Below the pieces are notes generated by a model, which made no database searches, was not told the DNA's origin, and saw nothing but the letters and a program-made list of their open reading frames with translations. A stretch of DNA of 64,000 nt from Portulaca oleracea (Eukaryota; Streptophyta; Magnoliopsida; Caryophyllales; Portulacaceae), in the NCBI GenBank assembly GCA_029582165.1, contig CM055871.1:3355501-3419500 (forward strand), in the 5' to 3' direction. Position numbers and translations under genes: made by a program. Of the stretch, positions 12,527-21,065 are shown piece after piece. Numbering within the stretch: position 1 is the stretch's first letter; the number at the start of each line of letters is the position of its first letter.

Positions 12527-12760
12527 CCCTAATTTATTTCAAGCCCCAAGTAATGACAACACTCTATTATACTATTGTATCAGTGTTTTAAAAAGCAATT
12601 ATATGGGGTTTAATCTTTTCAAGTGGTGTTTTACCAATTGCATTTATCTTTGGCAAACTATGTACACACGTAGATAGCATTGATATTTTTATAAGTTCAA
12701 TGTGTTCTCATTAACAAGAAGTTTGACAACATTCAAAACGAGACGATGTTTTGCGTATAC

Positions 12761-13003
12761 TGTTGGCATTCATCAGAGAGAGAGAGAGAGAGAGAGAGGA
12801 AATAGCAACACATGATAGAGAGAGAAAGATGGGACAATTTGTTGCTATTATTGATTACAATCCATGTCCTGCTTTCATGAAATAAGGACTGTATATATAC
12901 AACAAAGTAAAGAGCAGTGGTAGCTAACAGAACAAGGAAATTTGTTACAACAGAGTTGTAACCAACTCTAACCAACTAGTAGGAGAGCTAACTAATCTCA
13001 ACA
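12761..13003 (-). repeat. 3' LTR of the copia element
   Basis: 243 bp starting TGTTGGCATT and ending CTCAACA, with a (GA)n run at about 12776-12798. It is nearly identical to 15116-15719 once the MITE in that copy is removed. Confidence 0.9.
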
Positions 13004-13482
13004 CCCCCCCCCCCTCAAATTGGTGGGTGTGAAAACCCCCAATTTGGATAGAATAGAATGATGAGACACCCTAGGAAGTGCCTTGGTTAGAACATCTGCC
13101 AGTTGAGCTTTGGTTGGAACATGGGACAAAGGAATGAGACCATTCATGAGTTTTCCTCGCACGAAATGACAGTCCAACTCAATATGCTTGGTGCTCTCGT
13201 GATAGACTGGGTTCTTTGTAATATAGATGGCAGCCTGGCTTATCACATTTTATAGGAATAGGTGTGATATTGGGTATAGTAAGTTCATCCAAGAGCCTGC
13301 TGAGCCAAGCGAGCTCAGCCACCAAACAGTGCATGCTTCTATATTCGGCCTCAGCCGAAGAGAGACTCACAGACTGTTGCTTCTTAGACTTCCATGAGAT
13401 GAGAGTGGAACCAAGAAAACAACATACCCACTGAAGGATTTCCGGGAATGTGGACAAGCAGCCCAATCCGAGTCGCAATCCG
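13004..13482 (-). pseudogene. Copia RNase H domain (3' end of pol)
   Basis: Minus-strand peptide: an RNase H segment with SWKSKKQQSVSLSSAEAEYR, then after a frame change near 13246 [20 protein letters not shown] and [16 protein letters not shown]. These are standard C-terminal motifs of Ty1/copia Pol. The frame change disables it. Upstream the sequence stops at about 13482, where the inverted RT segment begins. The polypurine tract (a run of G on the minus strand) follows at 13004-13017. Confidence 0.85.
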
Positions 13483-14602
13483 TTTCATACTCCCACCTTG
13501 ACAACTCATGCCCTTCACACTTCCAGCCAGACTTTGCTACACAACCTTAGCATCACTGAGCCTGTGTCCTATCATGAAGCTGCTGCAAATCCAGGCTGGC
13601 AGGAAGCCATGGATAACGAATTCAAGGCACTCTTTGATAACAATACATGGGACATTGTCTCCCTTCCTCAAGGCAAGAAACCCATTGGCTGTAAATGGGT
13701 CTACAAAGTCAAGTATAAGTCTGATGGGACAGTTGAACGTCTGAAAGCCATGCTAGTGGTCAAAGGATTTACTCAAAAAGAGGGTGTTGACTATACTGAG
13801 ACATTATCGCCTGTGGTTAAAATGACCACTATCAGATCCTTGATGGCTGTTGTTGTCAAGAAGAATTGGAGCCTTCATCAGCTTGATGTAAATAACGCAT
13901 TCCTCCATGGTGATCTCCATGAAGATATATATATGAAACTTCCTCCTGGGTTTCATTCTAGCATTCCTAATGTTGTTTGCAAGCTTAAAAAGTCCCTTTA
14001 TGTGCTCAAACAAGCTTCGCGACAATGGTATTCCAAGCTTGCTGATGTGTTGTCCAAACATGGGTATATTCACTCCCAGAATGATCATTCTCTTTTCTAT
14101 AGAAAAACAGGCTCCTCTGTTGCCTTCCTTGCAGTCTCCATCGATGATTTATTACTCACCGGCAATGATGAAGAAGAAATTCAGGAGGTCAAATCCTACT
14201 TGGATGAGGAGTTCAAAATCAAAGACTTGGGTTTTGTCAATTATTTTCTTGGCCTGGAAGTTCTGACATCTCCTCAAGGCATCATTCTTACACAACAAAA
14301 ATTTACTTCTGCCCTGCTTCAAGAATTTGAGTGTCAGGACCTTAGTCTTGTTGTTACACCGATCGGTTTGAATGTCAAGCTCACCCCCTCTACTGGGGAC
14401 CTTTTTCTAGAACCCACCAAATATTGACAACTCATTGGGAAGCTTAATTTTTTGCTTCATACTCGGCCCGACATCGCCTTTGCTGTGCAACATTTAAGTC
14501 AATTCATGCAATCTCCTCGGGTCTCTCACTTCAATGTTGCCATACATGTTCTGCGTTATTTGAAAGACCAACCAGCCTTAGGGATCCTTTTACACTCAGA
14601 TT
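13483..14602 (+). pseudogene. Copia reverse transcriptase, inverted relative to its element
   Basis: The plus-strand reading contains NPGWQEAMDNEFKAL, WVYKVKYKSDGT, YTETLSPVVKMTTIRSLMAV, LHQLDVNNAFLHGDLHEDIY and [19 protein letters not shown], the ordered motifs of a Ty1/copia RT. At the usual YVDD position it reads VSIDDLLLTG, so the aromatic Tyr is replaced. One stop (14426) precedes the conserved QLIGKL segment. The peptide ends ALGILLHSD at the junction (about 14602), just where the RNase H text on the other strand would continue. The segment is therefore part of the same element, flipped. Confidence 0.85.
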
Positions 14603-14998
14603 AGACACATCTTGCTGAACTTGAAACAACCGAACTTTATTGGATTGACCATACCTCTCATTGAGTTCTTTCCACATATGAGCAGCAGTTTGACAGTACA
14701 AGACACTATCCCTGATGTCTTTGTGCAATGAATTGAAGAGCCAAGACAACACCATATCATTGCATCTCTGCCATAAAGACGACAGAGGGGAATCTGTTGC
14801 TGGCTTGACATAGCTTCCGTCGATGAAAACTGCCTTATTCTTGGCAGAGAGCGCAATAAGAACAGCTCTCTTCCATTTATCGAACTCTTCACCGGCGAAC
14901 ACTTCAATAACAAGACTCTGACCTGAATGATTAGAGGGATGAATGTAGAGAGGATCGGATGGTTCAATAGCCACGGTATTTCTTCCTGCAACTGCCAT
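14603..14998 (-). pseudogene. Copia gag, N-terminal part
   Basis: The minus-strand ORF probably starts at MAVAGRNTVAIEPSDPLYIH (14998). It continues with the plant copia Gag motif FDKWKRAVLIALSAKNKAVF and WQRCNDMVLSWLFNSLHKDI, ending in an ERYGQSNKVRLFQVQQD segment at the junction with the inverted RT. The C-terminal part with the zinc knuckle is gone. It lies about 100 bases downstream of the primer-binding site, as expected. Confidence 0.8.
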
Positions 14999-15100
14999 GG
15001 CATAGGACAACATACAATGGAGAATTTAATCTGAGTAGGAGGAAATCTCAGATTGAGAGAATCAGAGTGAAAGGAAGGAAGAATTAGAAATGTGTTTAAT

Positions 15101-15115
15101 GCTGCTCTGATACCA
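15101..15115 (-). other. Primer-binding site (tRNA-iMet type)
   Basis: Minus strand TGGTATCAGAGCAGC starts immediately after the 5' LTR end (no spacer). It complements the 3' end of plant initiator tRNA-Met, the usual primer for Ty1/copia elements. Confidence 0.85.
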
Positions 15116-15719
15116 TGTTGGCATTCATTAGAGAGAGAGAGAGAAGAAATAGCAATCAAAAAATTACTTAGAGGTACCCTAACTTTTGAAGAAACAATTT
15201 TTTGGTACCCTAACTTTTCAAAACTAATTTTGGGGTACCCTAACTTTTAGGATTAGAAATTACTAGGTGAATTTCCGGCGAAACTCCGATTGATTCAAAT
15301 CATTTTCGTCCACAAAAACAAAGGGCATTTTCATCCACAAAAACACTTAATCAATTTCCCACCTAAAACTCACCGTTGAATTCAAATAATTGGCCGAAAA
15401 TTCACCTAATTATTTCTAATTCTAAAAGTTAGGGTACCCCAAAATTAGTTTTTAAAAATTGGGGTACCAGAAAAATATTTCACCAAAAGTTAGGGTACCC
15501 CTAAGTAATTTTTTGAATAGCAATACATGATAGAGAGAGAAAGATGGGACAATTTGTTGCTATTATTGATTACAATCCATGTCCTGCTTTCATGAAATAA
15601 GGACTGTATATATACAGCAAAGTAAAGAGCATTGGTAGCTAACAGAACAAAGAAATTTGTTAAAACAGAGTTGTAACCAACTCTAACCAACTTGTAGGAG
15701 AGCTAACTAATCTCAACAT
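15116..15719 (-). repeat. 5' LTR of the copia element, interrupted by a MITE
   Basis: TG...CA LTR equal to 12761-13003 except for a 359-bp insertion plus its 9-bp target duplication at 15148-15524. Remaining differences between the two LTRs are few, so this retrotransposon is fairly young and the MITE younger still. Confidence 0.9.
15157..15515. mobile_element. MULE-like MITE, family B copy 1 (359 bp)
   Basis: Termini CAAAAAATTACTTAGAGGTA and the inverted form ending TAAGTAATTTTTTG. Both arms continue inward with 'ggtaccctaacttttg' words. The flanks carry a perfect 9-bp duplication, AATAGCAAT (15148-15156 and 15516-15524), absent from the other LTR. The 9-bp duplication and long inverted repeats point to Mutator-like transposition. 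A second copy is at 30414-30771. Confidence 0.9.
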
Positions 15720-16319
15720 ATATATTATCTATATTTGAATTATTCAAATTTCATGTTCGTGAGACTATACTAAAATTTGTTACTGTTGATAGCTTAGAAA
15801 AATATCAATAATACTTTATAAGTTACAATTTCAATATTATGCTATAGAATGTATATTAAATTAACTGGATAAAAGGAGTGGTTAGCATGCTAATTTTGTG
15901 ATCACGATGATTGAAATACATTTTTTAGTGAAAGATAAGCATAGTAGAACAACGTAACAAGAAATATACATCTTTAATACATATATAAGGTTATGATTTA
16001 TCAGTTTAAACATTAATCTTCATTAATTTAATTTTGTTTCCATCTCTTTTGTGCAATATTAATTTATAAAAAGTTAATTATTCTTAAAAATTAGTACATA
16101 ATTATCTTTTCAACAATAAATTACAATCTTAGTATTTGAGATAGTTTCAGTAACTCATCACAAAATGTCAGCAATTTCATTTATTTATTTCTTATTCTAG
16201 GTAAATTTGGTATGCTAATTGGACTCCTATTTCAGTTGTAACTGTCAATAAACTTTATATATCAGTGGTTGGAGGTACCAAATTGTCTTTGACAAATATG
16301 ACCCATTAATCTCATAATT
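15720..16319. other. AT-rich intergenic DNA
   Basis: No gene, RNA or clear repeat is recognised. Confidence 0.4.
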
Positions 16320-16559
16320 TCTACTATATCTGTTTTTATTTAAGTGTCGCCTAAGTATTTGTGTCAAAAATTTTGACCGCTAATATCTTAATTATATAAT
16401 GATTTATCAAACATAATTGATATCATTAGATTCGTAATAAAAAAACATTATTGAAAAGTATAATATCATATTTTTTACAAAAAAATTATGTTAGAAATTG
16501 TTAATTCAAGATCAACCTCAAAAAGCATGAAAGACATATAATAAAAAATGATGGGAGTA
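16320..16559. mobile_element. Degenerate Stowaway-like MITE
   Basis: Begins 'ctactatatctgtttttatt' and ends 'gatgggagta', with internal words ('ccattagattcgtaataaa'-like, 'aagtataatatc') shared with the clear Stowaway-like copies at 17182 and 39887. The ends are weakened. Confidence 0.5.
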
Positions 16560-16700
16560 GTTAATAGAAAATTTTTGATTTCATCAAAGTTTAAACCTTA
16601 ATGAAAATATTAGATGATAGGAATGGTTGACAATTGGCTTACACCTTTCTGGAACATAGCAATAATGAAAGATTGGAATCTAATAAATAAAAAAAAAAAA

Positions 16701-17106
16701 AGCAAGCGTAGAAGGTCCATGGGTCAAATGGTCAAAACCCGAATAACAAAGATCTTCGGGTTCGGGCATCCACATCACACGTCCATTCTCTCGCAAAACA
16801 TCCCACCAGAAACGACAAAAAATCCTAGAAAATGCTTAGGAAAACTCTCCTTTTTTAAACCTTTGCTGAATTCCGTTCCGTTCTCACGGAGTGGTGGGTC
16901 CTAAGCAAGCGTAGAAGGTCCATGGGTCAAATGGTCAAAACCCGAATAACAAAGATCTTCGGGTTCGGGCATCCACATCACACGTCCATTCTCTCGCAAA
17001 ACATCCCACCAGAAACGACAAAAAATCCTAGAAAATGCTTAGGAAAACTCTCATTTTTTAAACCTTTGCTGAATTCCGTTCCGTTCTCACGGAGTGGTGG
17101 GTCCTA
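16701..17106. repeat. Near-perfect 203-bp tandem duplication
   Basis: Copy 1 is 16701-16903 and copy 2 is 16904-17106. Both start 'agcaagcgtagaaggtccat' and end 'gagtggtgggtccta'. I see a single substitution (ctctcc versus ctctca). Each contains one open frame of about 60 codons beginning MGQMVKTRITKIFGF, but it has no recognisable domain and I do not regard it as a gene. Confidence 0.9.
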
Positions 17107-17181
17107 CACTTGTGACACTGTCTCATCCAAGTCCCCTTTAGCTTGCCCCTCACGTTCTCTTCTTTAAGACGTTGTTTAGTA

Positions 17182-17439
17182 CTCCCTCTGTTCCATATTA
17201 ACTGTCGTCTTTGGAAGTTGTGCAGTCAAACTTTAAAAATTTTAACCGTAAAATTCTCAATATATACAATGAGTTGCTATATAAAATTACCACCATTAGA
17301 TTCGTAATGAAAAATACTATCATAAAAGTATAATATTGCAATTGTTAGTAACATATTATGCAAGAAATTATCAATTAAAGAATGATATTGGAGACCGTGA
17401 AAGTCAAAACTATGACAATTAATATGGAACGGAGGGAGT
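17182..17439. mobile_element. Stowaway-like MITE (258 bp)
   Basis: Terminal inverted repeats CTCCCTCTGTTCCATATTAA and its inverse ending GGAACGGAGGGAG, flanked by TA on both sides. These features are diagnostic of Stowaway/mariner MITEs. The same family is at 39887-40143. Confidence 0.88.
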
Positions 17440-17452
17440 AATTAGTAATTAC

Positions 17453-17696
17453 TCTCTCCCTCCGTTTTTATTTATTTATCCCTTTAGAAAAAAATACAGA
17501 AATTAATGTAATATAAAAATTTAGATAAGAATTAATTAAAATAACAAAAATATTCTCAATTATTGTTAGGTTATTGGTTACATAATCATTTATTAATGGT
17601 CTAAGTAGTAAAATTGTTACTAGAAATGTCAATGTAACAAATAATAAGAGACAAAAAAAGTTAGTTAAGTAGACAAATAAAAAGGAACAAAGGGAG
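17453..17696. mobile_element. Second Stowaway-like MITE (244 bp)
   Basis: Left end 'ctctctccctccgttttta', right end 'aaaggaacaaagggag', flanked by TA. Its interior differs from the neighbouring copy. It lies only about 12 bases from that copy. Confidence 0.75.
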
Positions 17697-19249
17697 TACA
17701 TTGTTAAGGTTAGTTAGGAGGAGTAAAACTGTGAAAGTGCAACCATTTCTACTAGATTTAGGCCTTCTGATTAGGGGTGATCATGAATACACTATTATAT
17801 TTTTATGATAAACAAAAAAAATATATAATTTTTATCTTAAATTATACTAAATTAATTTTTATGGCGTTAAAGATGGTCGTGGCCACCTTTGATGTACATG
17901 GAGATCCGCCAGTGCTTCTAATCCTCTTGTGTATGGCTCCAACGATCTGATTTATATTGGGAAGAAGATATTACAAAGCTTGCATTTGTAAATCCGTTTA
18001 CGTCCAATGCGTAGGATAATCTTGTTCTTGAGGCACATTCTGTCCTCGATCTAATGCAAATGATTTACAGAAAAGGAATGAAAAGTTTATGTGACGATTA
18101 AATGACGCTCGGTGAGATATGTTACAAGGGCTCCCATCCTTCCAAGGAACAGAGGCCAAATAAATGAGAAAGGACAACATGATAAGGAAACTTCATTTGA
18201 TTGTGATGAAAGTTATAACTCTACAAACGTCTTGATAGTTCAAAAAACTGTACAGCTTGGCAGTGGCATGGGTTTCTTGAAGACCGATGATCCAAAATGA
18301 TAGGTAACATATTTTGTGAAGAAATTGCAAAAGGAAAGAAATGTTAGCTTGATATACACTCCCTCTAATGATTATGGACGTAGAGGTGTGTTATAGATGT
18401 TTGAGGGGGCTTTAGGAGTTTAAGAGGATCCTTATGTTCTTGGTAGATGCTTTATATATGTTGTATCTTCTTTTGTTGGGTGGTTCTTCTCGCTGAAGTT
18501 GTTTCGTAATACTCAGTCTGTAAGGCTTTGAATAATTGTGAGAAAAGAAGACCCTAAGTAAATTTCATAAATGAAGTATCTAGATTGAATTGGATAAATT
18601 TTCAGTTGGACTGTATTTGAGTTGGTATGGATTAGATTGGCTCATATACTATTTGAGTTGATTTTGAATGATTTGATTTGTGTTAATTGTATAATGGTGA
18701 ACTTATATCATAAATTTAAATCATTGTGGTGGAAAATGCTCACTCTGACTTGGAACATATTCAAATTCAAGTATATTTTTGACTTAACTAGTTTAGTTTC
18801 TTTGAGATTTTCGAGTTTGTTTTTGTTTAGTCGTGAGTTTAGGTTATTTTAGTACGGATAGGTTTACCAAATATATTGGTAAGAGATGTAATTTAGTTGA
18901 GGTCAGTTACATTCAGATAGATTGAGGGTAAGTGTAATTAATTTACTGAGCCTTCCTATATTATGTAAACTTATTATATCAAATCATTCTATGTTTATTC
19001 CAATTTATTTAACCTTACCTAACCAACCAACTTTTACATATTTAGCTAAATTTGCCAATATTTATTTATCAGATTGAACCATAGTCAAGGCTTTAAAGTT
19101 TAGACTTGCTGGTTTGTGTACATTTGAAAGAGAAGGGTAGGCTCAACCAAAATCCCAGTTTGTGTAAAACAATAGTTCAAAAATCTTGGACATTGGGGGT
19201 AGTATTAGTAAACTAGATCATGTTCGATTAATAATTCCAACACACTCAG
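17697..19249. other. Intergenic DNA without a recognisable gene
   Basis: Several open frames of about 60-75 codons occur but none carries a domain or splice context I can support. Around 17870-18560 the sequence is less AT-rich than its surroundings and could hold an eroded gene fragment, but I cannot name it. Confidence 0.35.
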
Positions 19250-19505
19250 GCCTCGTTCTGTTATGCAGCTGGCAAACTACGGTGTCATACCATACCGCAA
19301 CTTTCCATATTCCACCACAACGCACCACAATCCTTCACAATCTACCACAACCAATCACAATCTACTTTTTCTAATTTAATTTATCTTTTTATGAAAAGTT
19401 AAACTTTCCATATTCCAACACAACCTACTACAATCTACCACAATTCTTCCCAACCCACCACAATTCACCACATTTCCTCCACACCATACCGCAACCAGTC
19501 ATATA
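19250..19505. mobile_element. Decayed pyrimidine-rich MITE
   Basis: Starts near 'ggcctcgttctgttatgc' and ends 'atataaaataacgtg'. The interior is a run of ACCACAA/ACCGCAA words. It is related to 4475-4689. Confidence 0.45.
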
Positions 19506-19837
19506 AAATAACGTGACTTGAAACATAGCTCATAACCTCGAACTTAGTTGTCCAAATGTCCAAATTTATAATACGATCTTTTCGACATTTCAATTAAAAT
19601 TGTGTGTGACCAGACTTGAACTTATTATTCCAAACTTTATAATAAATATTTCATTAAAAATTGGGACGAAAATCCATAAACTACATGCTTTTGCACCAGG
19701 ACTCTTAAGGTGGAGAATTCACCTAAAAATTGTGGAAATAAATATTTTTAAATTCACAAAAACTTAAATATTTACAAACACTTATTTTTCCTCACAAAAA
19801 GTTACTTTATTTAAAAGTAACACTTTTTTGATAATAG

Positions 19838-20005
19838 GTTTATGTGATACCGCAACTTACCGCGCCGCAATTTACCGCAACCTACCGCAATTTACCGCAA
19901 CTCACCGCAATCTACTATTTACCTTTTCACTAATATCAACACCTATTTATTATTTTCCACCGCAACTTACCGTACCGCAATCCCACCATATAAAAGAACG
20001 GTGCC
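19838..20005. mobile_element. Pyrimidine-rich MITE, left end eroded
   Basis: The interior repeats 'ttaccgcaacctaccgcaat'-type words. The right end 'tataaaagaacggtgcctta' matches the family end. The left end is poorly conserved. Confidence 0.5.
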
Positions 20006-20026
20006 TTAACAAAACTTACCTTTATT

Positions 20027-20312
20027 TAGGCTCTGTTTTTTTCCATGGAACTATAATGTACTTATTGTAATTTACTATACTATCTACATACTACCGCATC
20101 TTACCATATCATACCACATTTTACCATACAACCATAATTTTCTCACCTTACTCTCAAACTTTCACTTTTCCCTTTCCTAACCTATCACATCAATTATTCT
20201 TACAACAAATTTTACCTTAACCTACTACACTGTACCATACCGCACTTTCCACAATTTACCATGCCATACCATTTTCACACTTTATCCATCGCAGAAAAAG
20301 ACAAAGCCTAAT
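20027..20312. mobile_element. Pyrimidine-rich MITE with TTA/TAA flanks
   Basis: Left end TTA followed by GGCTCTGTTTTTTTCCATGG, right end 'cagaaaaagacaaagcc' followed by TAA. The interior is ACC-rich. A 3-bp TTA/TAA duplication would fit PIF/Harbinger. Confidence 0.6.
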
Positions 20313-20370
20313 TCACTAAAAATTACAAAAACTTAACTTTTACCATTTTTATCTATTTACTAACGAATTT

Positions 20371-20672
20371 TAGGCTCCGTTCTAGGCTACGTTCTTTTAT
20401 GCGTTAGGTTGCGCTATAGTACCATACCGAACCTTTTAATTTTTACCATATTTCACCACACCATACCACAATTATTCAATATATATGATAATGTATCTTT
20501 TTATTTTTTTTCTCCTCATTTTTTACATTCTCTCATTGCTTACCTTATCTATCACAACTCTCATAACAACTTATCACATTTCACCACACTTTTTCAAATT
20601 CCACCACACCACACCACACCATTTCCACATGATCCACACGGCACCAACCATATTAAAAAAAACTGAGCTATA
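20371..20672. mobile_element. Pyrimidine-rich MITE next to the NAC promoter
   Basis: Left end 'aggctccgttctaggctacg', with a second internal copy of 'acgttcttttatgcg'. The right end is near 'ttaaaaaaaactgagcta'. ACCACACC words fill the right half. It ends about 200 bases before the NAC TATA-like box. Confidence 0.5.
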
Positions 20673-20866
20673 GATAAATTCAGGTTATCTGATCAGTAAT
20701 TATACATCCTCAGAACAGCAGTAAAAGAAGGTGGTGATGGTTTATACGGCTTGGTTGGTGGAACCTTTTAGCGCGGGAGATAACGAGAGAGGGAGGAAAG
20801 AAAGACAGAGAGAAAATAACTCCCACTACCACCAACAGTCCACCACCACTCTCTATCACTTTCTGC

Positions 20867-20875
20867 TTTATATAC
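20867..20875 (+). promoter_or_regulatory. TATA-like box of the NAC gene
   Basis: TTTATATAC lies about 190 bases before the NAC start codon, followed by a CT-rich leader (20886-20960) typical of plant 5' UTRs. The position is inferred; the transcription start is not visible. Confidence 0.5.
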
Positions 20876-20988
20876 CATCAGCTTTTCAATTTTCCCATCA
20901 TTTTATACACCTCTCTAAGCAAAAACCCCATCTCTCTTTCTTCTTCTCAGTTCTCCCCAAAATTTCTCACTTTCTAGGGTTTGTTTCC

Positions 20989-21006
20989 ATGGTTGATTCA
21001 ACATAA
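20989..21006 (+). promoter_or_regulatory. Five-codon upstream ORF in the NAC leader
   Basis: ATG GTT GAT TCA ACA TAA encodes MVDST and lies about 60 bases before the main start at 21066, in the presumed 5' UTR. It may damp translation of the NAC protein; this is inferred. Confidence 0.5.
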
Positions 21007-21065
21007 TCTCTGGGTGGTAATTACTGTAGTAAAAAGTTGACCACTTTGTTGGGAAGTAATCAATA

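Larger units (their letters stand above)
12761..15719 (-). mobile_element. Ty1/copia LTR retrotransposon with internally inverted RT
   Basis: A minus-strand element bounded by TG...CA LTRs (12761-13003 and 15116-15719, the latter enlarged by a MITE). Flanking bases are TATAC at the left and TATAT at the right, a 5-bp target duplication with one mismatch. Directly next to the 5' LTR is a tRNA-iMet-type primer site, TGGTATCAGAGCAGC (15101-15115, minus), and next to the 3' LTR is a polypurine tract (13004-13017). Gag (minus) and RNase H (minus) are in the expected order, but the RT segment between them is on the plus strand. The integrase and protease regions are missing. Confidence 0.9.

Noticed and set aside
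16614..17167. Two tandem copies of a small protein gene (MGQMVKTRITKIFGF...)
   Set aside because: The open frame exists only because the DNA is duplicated. There is no domain, promoter or splice context, and the sequence reads like non-coding DNA.
17870..18560. Possible eroded host gene
   Set aside because: Slightly coding-like composition but no domain, no consistent frame and no splice pattern that I could follow.
20409..20673. Ser/Thr/His/Pro-rich ORFs upstream of the NAC gene
   Set aside because: The composition comes from the ACC-repeat MITE, not from a protein.
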